From Euryodendron excelsum (Eukaryota > Streptophyta > Magnoliopsida > Ericales > Pentaphylacaceae), in the NCBI GenBank assembly GCA_033060915.1, contig CM065379.1, positions 34,263,318 to 34,327,317 on the forward strand: DNA of 64,000 nt, read 5' to 3'. Positions 1-12,700 of the stretch are shown piece after piece; position 1 is the stretch's first letter, and each line of letters begins with the position of its first letter. The translations under genes were made by a program, and so were the position numbers. Below the pieces are notes generated by a model that was not told the origin of the DNA, made no database searches, and worked only from the letters and a program-made list of their open reading frames with translations.

Positions 1-2153
1 TTGTTAGAATCTTTTAAAAACATGCTATGCGAACTCATCTGAAACTCGATTGTCATAATTTTTTCATATTGTTTATGCTCTCAAATTTTATTATTTAAGA
101 ATAATATGCATAACTGAGGGGCGAGAGGTTAGAAAGCGAATTATTTTCATAAATTTCAATAGATATAGGGTATTATTAGTGTTTTACTTGATTATAAAAG
201 TATTTTAGTACTTTAAATTACTTTTTTTAAAGTTCTTAATAATTTTCTTATAAATATTATTTTTTATTTTATATTATCTAATGTTTTTCTTTGTTTAGGT
301 CACGTTTCACAATTTTATTTCTTGTTTTGGCATTATTCAAAGAAATTTTTTTATTGCTGTTGATTTGGAGGTATGACTTTTTTAGTACATCCAAACTAAA
401 AAGCTAGTAAAAATTCATAAATAAATAAAACGGTTATTTAAATTAGGAAATTTTATTACGAAAAAATTCATTTTTAATTCTTAAGCCTCTCAATTCATTC
501 AATCGACACTACCAATACAAACTAACCCTCCTTTTTTCACTTAGATTAATGTTGATTTTCCAACTTAAATGTTTTAGCCGTAAATTGAATAATAGGATGA
601 GAAAACTTTGACAGTTGAAACCTAAGATGTTAGTTATTTTATCAACTGAATTATATGAACTTCACTAAACTTTGTTTTACTATTAGATTATAAACTCCAC
701 GTGCGATCGCCATACATTACGTAAGTTTCTTTTAGTCAAAGACTTGAATTTTAAAATACAAGTTAGAATTCGGGTAAATGAACACAAAGCATACTTTAAC
801 ACCCCGACACGTTAAATTAAGCATAAGTACATATTCATGCATTGTAAAATTTTTATTTCATTGCACATAACCAAACTTAGTTTTAATCAATATAAAGTAA
901 TTAAACGTCTTATTAAACTATTGTAAAAGATACTCTAAACTTAACTACAACCTTGAACAGACTATTTAAGATATTATATTTCAATAATCACTTAGTGCAC
1001 TTAAATGGGAGATCGAACGTGCTTGGAAACTAGTTGGACACGCTAACTATCTTATACACCTTGTTAGAAAATAATTGTCGAGATAATTAAAGAATTTCTA
1101 GTTAGTAAATATATAATATGTGTACGCACCTATAAATAAATTAAAAAATTTGCCTAAATTTTAAACTAACAAAAAAAATTTGTTGTTTTTTTTAGTTGAA
1201 CTGTATATTACACACGTATTAGATGTTTTGCATATCATACTTTATGAAGAAAAAAAAAACCAATTCTCATTAAAAGTTGTGATATAATCTAATATAATCT
1301 TAGCATATAATTGATTCTACACATAGTATGTAATTATAATGATAAAATTAGTGTTAAAAAAAGCTTATATACCTCATAACTTGGGAGTCACTACTAGTAT
1401 CATGCATATTTATATATATATATATATATATACATGTATATGTCATTTTTGTGATGTTATGGTTAAATTATTAAACATATTTTTCTATAGTTTTTGGTAA
1501 ATAGTTGAAATATGAAATTTAATCTTAAAACTGATTATTTAGGTAATTCTTGTATCAAGTCTTGGGAGAATAAACCAAGATAAATAGAATGTATCTATCT
1601 AGTATTTTAATTCAGTTGTTTGTCAGCATTAGGTTTTAAAAACTAACATAAATGAGACAAAAATATTAGTTAGTTCTTAATAAGAAGAAATAGTTTAAAA
1701 ATGTTACCCTATTTTTTATCTTGATTTTTTAACTAATATTATTATAATATCCATATACCTATATATTCACGTATCTTTGTAACAAAATTTTTACTATATT
1801 TAAAAAATAAAAATTATATCAAGTCCAGACATCTTATGTGCCGTTCTTTTATTATCCGGCATTTTGCCATGCTTAGCATAAACTTTAAATTATTTTAAAT
1901 CTAATGATGGAGAAAAATTAAAACATTAACAAAAAATAAAAAAAGAGGGAAAAGAAAAGACCAATAAAAAAAGAAACATAATGACAACAGCCCCATGGTT
2001 CTAGGAAAGTGACAATCAAGAAAAAGTCTCCCACATGTTTTCCTTACCCTTGAATTGGTCCCTGTATTATTTATACCTATATTTCCAAATATGTTTTTTT
2101 TAAATACTAAAATATATATATATATATATGTACTATCAAAGCAGCCGACTAGT

Positions 2154-2161
2154 CCACGTGG
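2154..2161. promoter_or_regulatory. G-box / ABRE-like motif upstream of ATL gene
   Basis: The octamer CCACGTGG has a CACGTG core followed by GC, the form bound by plant bZIP and bHLH factors and typical of ABA- or light-responsive promoters. It lies about 380 bases upstream of the ATG at 2540. A TTGAC core (W-box type, read on the minus strand) lies at 2264-2268. Both are sequence matches only; that they regulate this gene is inference, supported by the known defence and stress induction of ATL genes. Confidence 0.4.
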
Positions 2162-2334
2162 CACGCCACCATTGATGACCAGTAGCCGATATCACCACTA
2201 GGAAGACATGACAGGAAAATAAACTGGAAGGTTCCTTCAACTAGGCCCTCCGCCAACAATAAAGTCAAAGCTCTCAGCCTCATGAGTCTCAGTCTTGAAC
2301 TACACGACACCTCCCGCGCCTTCACCCCCTGCCC

Positions 2335-2368
<34 letters not shown>
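2335..2368 (+). promoter_or_regulatory. CT/AT microsatellite in ATL core promoter
   Basis: A (CT)10 run (2335-2354) passes directly into (AT)7 (2355-2368), about 170 bases before the start codon. Pyrimidine patches next to a TATA-like run are common in plant core promoters, so transcription probably begins just downstream and gives a 5' leader of roughly 100-150 bases. The exact start is not visible. Confidence 0.45.
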
Positions 2369-2539
2369 CTATGTAGTTCTGTACATATATATACTCTCCT
2401 TCCCTCCTCCCTCCCATTCTAACACCCTGCCGACTCCGGCGCTTTTTAACACTTACACTTCAATAATTAACTAAATAGTTTTTAAAATAATCAACGGGTC
2501 GTTTAAGCTGTTCACAGTACTAGAAGTGTACCATCAACG

Positions 2540-3796
2540 ATGAGCAGTGACGAGAAGAGGAAGAAGAGTAGCACCTGCCGTCCGATCGTCGGCCTACTCA
2601 GACTCGCCTACGCTGCGGATCATGCGATTGTTTTCATCTCAGTACTACTGCTCCTCTCTCCGGCAGAAGCACAGCCCGGGTCGAATGGAACCCCATCGGA
2701 TCCGTACCCATATACGAAGTTCAGCCCGTCGATGGCGATTATCATCGCCGTCCTCATCACCGCGCTCTTCTTCATGGGATTCTTCTCCGTCTACATCCGC
2801 CACTGCTCGGAGGCGGCACCCGGCAGCAGCGCCCGGCCGCTGGGAGGAATCGGCGCTTCATTACGGCGGAGATCCGCCATGAGGGGGCTCAGCGCTGAGG
2901 TGATCGAGATGTTCCCGACGTTCATGTACTCGGAGGTGAAGGAGAGCAAGATCGGCAAGGGTGCGCTAGAATGCGCCGTGTGCCTCAACGAGTTCGAGGA
3001 TGAGGAAACCCTCCGGCTCATCCCCAAGTGCGATCACGTGTTCCACCCCGAGTGCATCGACGCCTGGCTCGCTTCCCACGTGACCTGCCCGGTTTGCCGG
3101 GCCAACCTCGTTACGCAACCCGGCGAGACCCTGCAAATCCCCGAGTTAAACCCCGAGTTGGGAGACACAGACGAGACCCAGAACCAGCAGAACGACGACG
3201 TTTCAATCCGCGTGGTTGAAGATCAGGAAGTTCCTCTTCCTCCTCAGGTGATGGACCGGAACCGGAGCTTCAACCCGAACCGCCCACCGAGATCGCGATC
3301 TATGCGGCCGAGACTGTTCGGGAAGTTCCCTAGGTCGCATTCGACCGGGCACTCGTTGGTCCAGCCAGGGGAGAACACGGAGCGGTTCACTCTCCGGTTG
3401 CCGCAGGATGTTAGGAATCAGGTCATGAGGCGGGCACTGAACCGGACGACGAGCTGTTTGGTGGTTTTGCCCGGAGAAGGTAGTTCACGGAGAGGGTACC
3501 GAACCGGCTTTGGAGAGGGAAGTAGTAGGGGAGGGAGGTCCAACAGGCGGTTTGAGAGGCTAGACAGCTCGGGAAAGTCGGACCGGTGGGTTTTCTCAAT
3601 GGCACCGCCGTTCTTATCTCGAGCATCGTCCTTGAGGTCTCCAAAGGTCATGGCGGCTGACGGCGAAGGCTCGACGTCGTCTACGACTCCAAGAGGAACG
3701 AAGACAGCTGTGAAGTTGCCGTCGTTCAAGTGTCTGGAACCGAAGGGTGACGAGACCGGTCTGGTTTCGGCCGACTCAGGTCGTCCTCCGGTTTAA
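2540..3796 (+). CDS. RING-H2 E3 ubiquitin ligase, ATL family (ATL6/ATL31-like)
   Basis: 418 residues, no intron, as is usual for ATL genes. The order of parts is typical: a hydrophobic signal-like stretch (about 28-44, ending AEA before Q45), one transmembrane segment (about 64-86), a basic stretch, a GLD-type motif (116-127, here [12 protein letters not shown] with S for the usual D), then a canonical RING-H2 finger with C145, C148, C164, H166, H169, C172, C183 and C186. The proline between C183 and C186 and W176 fit E2-binding RING-H2 fingers. The long basic, serine-rich tail contains [12 protein letters not shown] and [14 protein letters not shown], a block I recognise from Arabidopsis ATL6/ATL31, membrane ubiquitin ligases acting in defence and carbon/nitrogen response through 14-3-3 proteins. 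The ATG at 2540 is the only start that keeps the signal and membrane segments. GC content is far above the surroundings. Family assignment is secure; orthology to ATL6 or ATL31 is inferred from the tail. Confidence 0.95.
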   Translation: MSSDEKRKKSSTCRPIVGLLRLAYAADHAIVFISVLLLLSPAEAQPGSNGTPSDPYPYTKFSPSMAIIIAVLITALFFMGFFSVYIRHCSEAAPGSSARPLGGIGASLRRRSAMRGLSAEVIEMFPTFMYSEVKESKIGKGALECAVCLNEFEDEETLRLIPKCDHVFHPECIDAWLASHVTCPVCRANLVTQPGETLQIPELNPELGDTDETQNQQNDDVSIRVVEDQEVPLPPQVMDRNRSFNPNRPPRSRSMRPRLFGKFPRSHSTGHSLVQPGENTERFTLRLPQDVRNQVMRRALNRTTSCLVVLPGEGSSRRGYRTGFGEGSSRGGRSNRRFERLDSSGKSDRWVFSMAPPFLSRASSLRSPKVMAADGEGSTSSTTPRGTKTAVKLPSFKCLEPKGDETGLVSADSGRPPV

Positions 3797-4868
3797 CGGT
3801 CAATTTTGTCTGCTAGTGTGATATCATAGCTTTGTGTTTATTGTAGAGTTTCTACAGCTTGGTCTGGCATAAGGCTTTCAGGCCATGCTGGGCCCACCGT
3901 TGCAAAAGTGGACGGAGTCAATTGCGTTGCCCAGCTTGACTAGGCCTTTACACTTCAATTTTAACCAAAAGTTCAAATTTGTTACTTCTTTTTTTTTTCC
4001 CCTTTTCTTCTTCTCTTGAATGTGAGCACATTTTTTGTGCCTATTTCCATATTCTTGTAAATATATGTCCTCTTGTTTTATTTATTTTTTCTTTTTTCTT
4101 GTTTTTTTTCCACTTGTTGAATACATGAGTGTCAATAACTCTTCTCGTTGCCCCGAATATATAATGACGTATTCATTTCGTTTTTATTCTGTTATTTTTT
4201 TGGTTGAACACGGACGTTTATTCCTCATGTCGCCTAAGTAACATGACATTTTTTTTTTCAAATTGGGCCTCTTATTTAAAAATTTCATAGGTGTTATATT
4301 CATTGATAATAATATATACTACTCATTATAAGCTGCACTTCTTGAGGAGCAGAGGTGTTTGAGCCCAAACCTAGTACCTTCTTTTTTTTTTTTTGGAAAA
4401 AAAATTAGATAAACAAATGATTTGGTAGTTTTATTTAATTTTTTATATGCAATATAATTTTTTAGAAAAAATAGAAATATGAATTTTACTGAAATTTGTG
4501 AGGTTATTATACACACAATTTATCTAAATTTTATATATTATGTAAATCATAATGGGTTGATAATCGAATGAGAATATTTCTAGCTTGCTAAGCACTATAC
4601 GCATAACTTTGGGCATCGACAGGTCGAAGAAATATTTAAACTCTCTAAATTCGATGGCCATTGAAAGAATAAGTTGTGGGACCGCCCATTGAATGTGCAT
4701 CGCCTTTACTTTATTTACAGCACTTTAGCATAAATACTTTTAAGCCTGAAGACACGCCCATTATGGGTTCATTAGCGCATGGTTTCGCATTTATTGATAA
4801 AATTATTATACGTTACAAAAATATATTTATTTGTAAAATTTGATAATACATAATAAAACATATCTATA
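3797..4868. other. ATL 3' flank, AT-rich, no gene seen
   Basis: Directly after the TAA stop the sequence turns AT-rich, with long T runs near 3988-4000, 4085-4110 and 4380-4395. A TTGTAAATATATG stretch near 4054-4068 could be part of a plant near-upstream polyadenylation signal, but no canonical AATAAA sits in a convincing place. Open frames at 4035-4241 and 4319-4516 are low-complexity and unsupported. Confidence 0.4.
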
Positions 4869-4877
4869 TAAATTATG

Positions 4878-5476
4878 GGGTTAACTACACACGGACCTTT
4901 AATCTAACATTGATTTTTATTTTACTCCCTTTATCTTTAAAATATTACATATAGTAGATCCTCTGTTTTTATCATGAATGACCATATTACTCTTCTGTTT
5001 GGCATTTAGTAGGCAAAATGTATAAAGTTAAGTCATGTGTGATGCACATGATCAAATGTCTTTATTTTTTTTCTTTCTAAATTACCCTTCAATTACAATG
5101 ACGCCATTTTGAATACCAAATTGCCCTTTGTAATCTATATACACCATGTGTATATATGGTATTCGTTACATAGAGAAGAGATTCATCTATTTATCTCTCC
5201 ATTCACCTTCATCTACTTTTCTCTTTTTTCTAAACCATCATTTTTTCTCGTACTTGTTTTAAGGATAGATTGGTCATTTCACACTTCATTAATCACATCC
5301 CAAAATATCTGCATTTTGTGTCCTATAGTTCGAGATTTATAATGTCATTTTGTTGATTCCGTAATGGTATTATTTCAGGCAAGATCATACATGAGGGGCC
5401 TACCTGTAATGTTTTGAAGATAAAGGGGTAAAGTAAAAATTTGTGATAGATCAAAAAGTGTTTATGTAATTAACTC
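4878..5476. mobile_element. MULE-type MITE with long TIRs and TSD
   Basis: Left end GGGTTAACTACAC and the reverse complement of the right end GAGTTAATTACAT align, and the match continues imperfectly for about 85-90 bases (left arm about 4878-4966, right arm about 5387-5476), including a shared TTTTACT..CCC.TTTATCTT.AAAA.ATTACA block. Flanks carry TAAATTAT at 4869-4876 and 5477-5484; extending to 9 bases gives one mismatch. The 599-bp length, absence of coding potential, G-starting long TIRs and 8-9 bp TSD fit a non-autonomous Mutator-like element. The open frame at 5109-5342 lies inside it and is not a gene. Confidence 0.75.
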
Positions 5477-5822
5477 TAAATTATTAGTCAATAGTAAATT
5501 ATCTTAGCATAATACAAATATGTTATCCAACGCAAATATATATATAAAAAATGCTTTTAAAATATATTAATTATTTAATACATGTTCAAAACAAGTTCTA
5601 ATAGACATCTATTAGAAAAAAAACATAATAAAATTAATTGTTTCGGCACAAAATATACAAATTTTGATAAATTCGTACTTGTTGATACTCGCCAGTATAG
5701 GTCATACATTAATTGACAAGAAACTTGCCATTCTTTGTATGGTTTTCTGCCTGATACGGTACGAGTTTGTAACTATAGTTTTTATTGGAAAGAAGGTTAG
5801 ATTAAATTTAACTTTTAAAAAG

Positions 5823-6137
5823 GGCAAATTATAACTCCCCATAAAGTTTTTGAAAATTACAAACTAACTCTCTTACTTTTATATAATAACAATTTATTCC
5901 TATCTGAAATGGAAGTTAACAGAGCATGTCATTTTATGAATTCATCCTTACTTTTTTAATAAAATTACTTCAAACGTGAACAATTGTTTCTTTTTTTATT
6001 CAACCCCAAGTGACTCCACCACCTCTAACCGCCAGTCCGCCACACCAATTTCACTACGGTAAGGATGGTGGTTGATGGTGTTGTGAAATCTTCACAAGGT
6101 TCTTTCCTCTATAAATAGTCAAGACTTCAGTAGAAAA
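5823..6137. mobile_element. Possible truncated MITE
   Basis: The stretch starts GGGCAAATTATAACTCCC, like the G-starting termini of Mutator-type MITEs, and runs into text about the same length as the neighbouring element. No matching right terminus is visible before the purine-rich block at 6138-6207 and the LTR-like sequence at 6208. This could be one end of an element truncated by a later event, or chance similarity. Confidence 0.3.
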
Positions 6138-6207
6138 AAAAAGTACAAGAGGAAGAGAGAAAAGGAAAAAGAGAAAAGGAAGAAAAGAGAAGAGTTACTG
6201 AGCAGAG

Positions 6208-6828
6208 TGTCATGGCCCACCTAGTTTGGCACCTATTGGGTATAATGTTATTTAATTGGAGGCTCAAATTGGTACCAAAAGTCTAAAAGATTCTAGACCA
6301 TTATAGGACTTTCAAGAAAAGAAGCTTAAGTATGGAAGAACCAAAGATATTATAGATACTCCTACACTAGTATACATAAGGGGAGAGTATATTAGAAAGG
6401 TAAGAGAAGCTTATAAGGATTCTAGAAGCTTCCAAGTGTTAATAAAAGATTCTAAAATAAGGGAAAAAGCTACTTAAAGAAGCTTTACACTAGCAAATAT
6501 ATACGTACTTGTATAGAAAATTCTGAAACCATCTATTTGAGGCGGTTGGTTATAAATAGGGAGGAGAGCTCATTTATAAAGTATCAAGTGAGTGATCAAG
6601 CATTCTAGTAATTCAAGTGAAGTTTTCAAGACTCCTTCAAGACTTCTCTTTCTTGTTCTAGCTTACTTAGCTTTCTTCTTGGGTTTAGACTTACTTAGCA
6701 CTTCAAGTGGGTCAAGTGTCTAAGTGTCGTGCGGGTTCAAGGTGTGAGAAACCCAAACCTGTGACAAAAGGCTTTGAATAAATATTAAGAGATACAGTTG
6801 TATTTTTATTACACTTTAAATAGAAAAG
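6208..6828 (+). mobile_element. LTR-like fragment of another retrotransposon family, cut by R1
   Basis: Starts TGTCATGGCCCACC just after a purine-rich tract (about 6138-6195), has a TATAAATA box at 6551-6558 about 340 bases in, then a leader-like stretch (TTCAAGTG repeats, GTGAGAAACCCAAACC). It ends abruptly at 6828, where the TGTCGTGC terminus of R1 begins. I read it as the 5' part of an LTR into which R1 inserted, the rest lying beyond the window. Family unknown; no second copy is seen in the window. Confidence 0.4.
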
Positions 6829-8689
6829 TGTCGTGCTTTGATTTTTTGCACTCGAGAAATACAAGTGAAAAAAACACAGTACTCTCTCATTAGAATGTAT
6901 GTTTCTAGAAGGGCGAGTGCAACTAGGTTTGAATTTGAAATTGATTTGATTAAGGGATTTTGGAAAAGATTTGGAGTCGCCACCTAATTTTATTAAGGTG
7001 AGTTAGGTCATCTAAAATTAAGTGCAATTCGAAAATTAAACTTAGGGTTTTTGAAATACTTTCTCAATAGAGGATTTGTTTGGAAAAAATAGGTTGTTTG
7101 GCAACCTTTGAAAAGATTTAAGCCATTTTTTAAAATAACTCCGTTTTGGTCATTGAAAATAGTGACTCTAGGTTTGGAAGTTGGTTACGTATAGGGAAGA
7201 TACACTAGGCTATCACCCTATCCTGCCATTGCGGTACTTACATATCCATTCACCCTAGGTTTACTCATTTAAGATCTTCTATTATTCAATGTCCAATTAT
7301 ATTAATTTTAAAAGAATTTTAGAAAAAAGGTTTGATATGATGCATGACATGTGATTGCATGAAAAGAATTTGAAGAAAGATTTTAAAAGAAGGAATTGGA
7401 ATTTGAAAAATGTTGTGACTGCACCCATGAGGGTTGCCTACGTATCCTTTTGTTAGGAATTAGGTCAGTCATAGTTCAAACTCGAGATCCGATTAAAAAT
7501 AGATACTTTGGGGTCCTGTTTTATTTGAAAAAATACTTTGGGGTCTTTGAAAACTTTGACTTGAAAAGGGTTTGATTTGAATTGATTTGAAGATTAGAAA
7601 TATAATTTTGATTTGAAATTGGACTCGATGATTTGAAATTGACTTTGATTTGAAATTGAACTTTGAAATAAATCTTAAACTTGTTTTGGAAAGATTAAGT
7701 TGAGCTTTGAAATCACATTGACTTGAGTTGGAGTTTGAAAATGATCTTGGTTTAGAAAAAAGTTTTAGAAAAGAGTTGAAGCTTCCTAACTTTAGGGTTA
7801 TGGTTGAACTAGTGTTTGGCCTCCTAGAGTCTATGCAACCTAGGGTTGAAACATGCACTTGAAATAGAAAGGTTTGATTTTAGAAAATTTGATTTTAAGA
7901 AAGTTTTGAATTAGGAAAGTTTTCTTTTTAGGAAAGAATTGATTTTAGAAAGTTTTGAATTTAGAAAGGTTTGAATTTAGAAACATCGAATTTAGAAAGA
8001 TTTTAAAGTTGGAAATTAGGAAAGACTTGATCTCTATTTCCTAAAGTTGAAAATTAGATTATATTTCCAAAAATAGATGATTTAATTTAATTTTCAAAAT
8101 TAGAGGATTTGATTTGGTTTCCTAAATTGAAGATTGTAAGCACCCCATTTTTTACCGCCCGGCAGTTTACAGTCTGTCCAGACTTGTATTCAAGTCAATA
8201 TGGATGTATTCCAATCTAAATCAACTTTCCAAGTCTAATCCTGTCAATTCATCGCTTCGCGAGCCCGCTAGGTCCAAATAAAGGCAAAATGACCAAAATA
8301 CCCTTAGGGTAATGTTCGGTCCAATTCCAACAGGCACGTCTTTCCGAAGACGGTAAGTCCCCTTTCCAATTCCATTTCCAATTCCAATTCCAATTCTAAT
8401 TCCAATTAAATCCGGCGCACCTTTCGAGAAAGTTGATTCCTCAAGGTGATAAGACCATCCAATCCAGCACGTTTCCGGGTGAACTCTTCGAAACAGTAAG
8501 TCCTTTCAAACCCGTCGACTGGGACGAGACCCCAAGTCTCCGAGATGGTAGAATGGTCCACCTTTGGCGCCTGCTAGCCCGCCAATGCAAAAACGTCCGT
8601 TTCGACACGCCTTTTGAGAAAGTTAATTCCTCAAGCACTAAGTCCATTTAGCAGCTTCCCGAGATCAGGCAGTCTCGGGAATGATTGCG

Positions 8690-8760
8690 AACCGTCAGAG
8701 TAGCGAAACTACTCGTAAACATCGCAACCGTCAGAGTAGCGAAAGTACTCGTAAACAGGT
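8690..8760 (+). repeat. Hairpin minisatellite in S1 U3
   Basis: Two direct copies of an about 35-base unit, each with an arm pair of the form GAGTAG - CGAAA - CTACTC (second copy GAGTAG - CGAAA - GTACTC, one mismatch). A related GGCGGAAACACTC unit follows near 8815. Comparable GAGTATTTCCGCTACTC units fill 31740-31910 of S5, read in the other orientation. Confidence 0.6.
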
Positions 8761-9599
8761 CGATATAGGAAATTGCCAACAAACTCCTATATCACGGGAC
8801 CGCTGTCAAAGTGGCGGAAACACTCAAAACCCAGGTCAACACCGGTGTCTGCTAGCCCACTTCGGTGAAAAATGACCAAACTGCCTCTAGGGCCATTTTC
8901 AGCACGTTTCTCGAGAAAGTACCTAAGTCCTCAGAACGATAAGTCCACCCTTCCAAGATTATTTTAAAGGCAATCTGGCATGATTAGGTGCCTTCTAGTC
9001 TGTTTTGGGCCAATTCCGAGACTTTTTGGTCAAGATGACCATTTTACCTCTAGGCATCTGAATGCCCCGGGGACCATGCTGGCTCTAGGTATCAAACCGA
9101 TAACCTCCTGAGAATGCTTTTTATAGTATTCTCAACCTTTTATTATCTTTTCGGATCATTCTGAGTCAATTCCGGCAATCCTGGTGCAAAATGATCATTT
9201 TGCCCCTGGTGGGCCGATCGCCTTTTCTGACCACACCGGCTCTAGGCATCAAACCGGTAGCCTTTGGAAACATTCTAAATAATGTTTCCAAATCTCGAGT
9301 CTTCTTTCGGGACATTTTGAGTTCGTCTTGTCAGCATTCCGGCTCGGTTGACCGTTTTGCCCCTAATGGCCCAGTCGACCCTTCCAACAAACCCTGATAT
9401 CCTTTTTCAAGTCCATTACTCCCGGGACTCTATTCTAAGGGTTCCTGCCCTTTTCTAGCCTTCCGGGCCATTCTCGGTTCCTTAAATCCTTCCCGGATCT
9501 TCTGGAGCCACTCTTAGCGAAGCCAGACTAAAAATTTCATGGTAGTCACTAGTACAGGCGCCCAAATCTTCTGAAGATACGTTACTTGCCGACTTTAAA

Positions 9600-9736
9600 A
9601 CTTTCCTAAGTGGTTGGGGCCACTAGTAGCGGCGCCAAGCCAATATTTGGCTTGGCGCCACTCCTAGTGGCACTAGAAGGATTTTTGGCTTGGTGCCACT
9701 ACAACAGGCGCCAGGTCATTCCTCTGTTTATAAATA
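9600..9736 (+). promoter_or_regulatory. S1 LTR promoter: GGCGCC palindromes plus TATA box
   Basis: Contains a perfect inverted repeat with 13-base arms, GGCGCCAAGCCAA (9631-9643) and its complement (9647-9659), around a 3-base loop, followed by further GGCGCC/GGTGCC half-sites to about 9718. TATAAATA lies at 9729-9736. The start of transcription (R region) is expected about 30 bases later. Telo-box-like AAACCCTA motifs follow between about 9780 and 9875. Confidence 0.65.
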
Positions 9737-12700
9737 TAGAGCCTCCTCCAACGTGAAAGAGGTCCGCAAACTCAGTCTAAAAACCCTACTTTTCGATACA
9801 AAGAGCTCGTAGCCTTTCTAAGCCCTAGTCTCCTTTAGGTTGTCCAAACCCTAGCAACCATACATCGAACCCTAGCCTCCTATACACTCACATACACTCT
9901 TATACACTTATATACTAGCCTCAAAACCTCCATTGAAGACTTGAAGTGCTGCAACTTTGAAGCTCCCAAAGATCGAAGATAAGTTCTTGAAGATCGAAGC
10001 AAAGCAAGGACCGAAGCAAGAAAAGCAAAGCGCGCAAAGCAAAGCAAAATAAACAAGACACAAGGTAAGATCTCTATTTAAGTTCACGCATCTTCCCCCT
10101 CTCTCTTCTCTCTCTGAACCCACTTGGGTTTTCTTCTATTTTAATCCCTCATCTTTTTCCCCTCCTTTCTTGCATGCTTGAAACAAGGGACTTCCCGGTC
10201 TATGTATAGGATTAGGCTATTGGAAGGTCACCGTGTCAAGGGCTTTCTTTTAGTCTAACCAATGACCACGTGGGTTCGGCCTCATTGATTATGTGGTCAA
10301 GCCTTAACCTTGTATGTTCACGACCCCAACTTGCATTATGCATATCATAATCTTGCATTCTTCCAAAATTCGTTTTTTAAACTTGTTTTCAAAAGCTTGC
10401 GTCAAAATCGTTTTCAAACTTGCATCAAAATCTTCTTTTTCAAAACTTGTTTTTCCTAAGATGATTCTAGCTTTTTCATGATTAGGGTTGCTTTAGGAAA
10501 GTGTTACATTTAAAGTGACCAATATGGTCCACATTTTCGAATCTTTGTTGTTTTTAAAACCACTATCTTAAAGTGGTTCTAACCTTCTTATGGTTAGAAT
10601 CGCTTTACGAAAGTGAGATATTTTATATACTTTCTAAAAACTCTCTTTTCAAATCTCTCCCTCCAAAAATCTATTTTCCAAAAACTCTTTTTCAAACTCC
10701 TTTCCAAAAAACGCTCCTTAAGTTTCCTTCCTAAACAACTCTTTCCAAAAACTTTCTCAAAGTGTTGCTTTCCAAAAAATCTTTCCAAAAACTCTCTCTT
10801 CAAAACTCGTTTTCTAAAAACTCCTCTCTAGGATTTCCTTCAAAAAAATCTTCCTTTCTAAAAGCTTACTTTCCAAAATCTCTTTTTTTAAAACCCAAGT
10901 CAAACCCTAGAGCTAACGATTAGGAAACCCTAACTTCTTTTCTTAAAACATGTTTTCCAATCTTGCCTTAAAACGTAGGTTTCCAAAATCTATTTTCTAT
11001 GTTAAAACTATAGACTTTGAAATCTAGGGTTTCTAAAACTTCCTTTTCCAAATCCATGCCAAATTCAATCTTCCCTTTAGGAAACCAAATCCAATCTTCC
11101 ATTTAGGAAACTAGATCCTATTCTCTGTTTTTGAAAATAAAATCAAACTATCTCTTTTTAGAAACAAAATCTAATCCCTTGTTTTAGGAAATAGGAATCT
11201 CAATCCTTTCTAGTCTAAACCTTTTCTAATTCAACCCTTTCCTAGTTCCATCCCTTTCTAAATCTTAACTTTCCAAATCTAAGTTTTCAAACCTTTCTTA
11301 AACTCAAACCTTTCCTAATTTCAAGAATTTCTAAAACTCAAACTTTGAATCCTTCTAAAATTCTAAACTTTTCTATACTTCAAAACTTTCTAAATTCCAA
11401 ATCTTTCTTACTTTAAACTTTCCTAATTTAAAATTTTCCAAGAATCTTAAACTTTCTTACTTTCAAAACTTTCCTATTTCAAAACATTTCTAATTCAAAA
11501 CATTTCAATTTCAAAACCTTTTCCTATTTTAAACGTTTCTAATCGAAATCTTTCCTAAAATGTAACTTTTCTAAAATGACACTTTCCTAAAATGAAACTT
11601 TCCTAAAACGAGATTTTCCTAAAATGAAACTTTCCTAATTCAAGCATTTCCTAAATTTAATCATTCCCTAATCTTCTAAGTCTAACGTTCGAGTCAAATC
11701 TTTCTTAAAATCAAGTCCCAATCCTATCTTCCTACGTCTAGGTTTCCTAAATCTCTATCTTTCTAAATCAAAGTCTAATCTCTTCCATTTCAAATTCCCA
11801 CCTTCTATTTGAAATTCAAATCAAATCCAAATTCCAATTCAATTTCTTCTTCCATATCAAATCTTCTATTTTCTATCGGACCCTTGTCTGAATTACGACT
11901 GACCTGATTACTCAAAAAGGATACGTAGACAACCCTCATGGGTGTGGTCACAACCTTTTTCAAGCTTCTATTTTCACAACTTTTTCCAATTTCCAATTCT
12001 AAAAATCTATTTTCAAATCTTTATTTTCATTTTCTAAAACTTTCTTTCAAAATCAAATCTATCTTTTCAAATCAAATCAAGTCCTTTTCAAATCTATTTC
12101 CAAATCTATTTTCAAACTCTCTTCTCTTGTAATTGCATATCATGCATCATTCTTTTAAAAATGCTTTTCTAAAGTGGATAGGATTGAATATTTGTTAGTT
12201 GAAGACTCTCATAGGTGAATCTAGGGTGAATAGACATGTAGGTACCGCAAGGGCGGGGTAGGGTGATGGCTTAGTGCGTCTTCCCCACACATAACTAACC
12301 TCCGAATCTAGATCACTGTTTTCGAAAGACCAAAACGGAGTTACTTTCTAAAAAGGGGCTTAAATATTTTTCAAAGGATGCTAAATAACCTGTTTTCTTA
12401 AAAATCCTCTCTTGAGATAGTATGTTCAAAATCGTTTTTCAAAAACCCTAAGTGTAATCTTCGGATTATGCTTAGTTTTTAGGTGACCTAACTCACATTA
12501 ATCAAGTTAGGTGGCGACTTCAATTGTTTTCCGAAAGTCTTTTATTCAAATCAATTTTCAATTCAAACCTAGTTGCACTCATTCTTCTAGGAGGATGAGT
12601 TCTAATGAGAGAGTATAATATTTTTCTCGCTTGTGTGTGTATTCCTCGAGTGCAAAAAATCTGGGCGCGACAAAGATTTGATGTGACATGGAATTGGAAA

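Larger units (their letters stand above)
1..2539. other. AT-rich upstream intergenic region
   Basis: No coding region is credible here. Short open frames exist, for example on the minus strand at 1901-2164, but they have low-complexity composition and no recognisable motif. Perfect TA runs lie at about 1411-1431 and 2112-2129. I saw no terminal inverted repeats or LTR termini, though old decayed elements would escape reading by eye. The last 400 bases hold the likely promoter and 5' leader of the ATL gene, listed separately. Confidence 0.6.
8135..12672 (+). mobile_element. S1: solo giant LTR (4538 bp), TSD AAGAT
   Basis: Starts TGTAAGCACCCC and ends CTGGGCGCGACA. AAGAT stands on both sides (8130-8134 and 12673-12677). 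Joining the flanks restores the sequence seen uninterrupted at 55010-55060 (TTGGTTTCCTAAATTG followed by GAAGATTTGA), so this is a clean insertion into the R1 LTR. No PBS or internal region follows, so it is a solo LTR left by LTR-LTR recombination. U3 runs to about 9730, with TTCCAA repeats (8366-8411), GAGTAG..CTACTC hairpin repeats (8690-8760), GGCGCC palindromes and TATAAATA at 9729-9736. R/U5 follows with telo-box-like AAACCCTAG motifs and thousands of bases of degenerate TTTCCTAAAA repeats. Confidence 0.93.

Noticed and set aside
1901..2164. Minus-strand ORF of 87 codons upstream of the ATL gene
   Set aside because: Low-complexity, crosses a TA microsatellite and the G-box, no recognisable motif, and overlaps the likely promoter.
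2547..3729. Further ORFs overlapping the ATL gene on both strands
   Set aside because: Shadows of a GC-rich coding sequence; none has a domain, while the 418-codon frame contains a complete RING-H2 finger.
6208..6766. Complete solo LTR with TSD
   Set aside because: TGTCATGG start and a possible CA at 6766 exist, but flanks CAGAG and AAAGG do not match. A fragment cut by R1 at 6828 explains it better.
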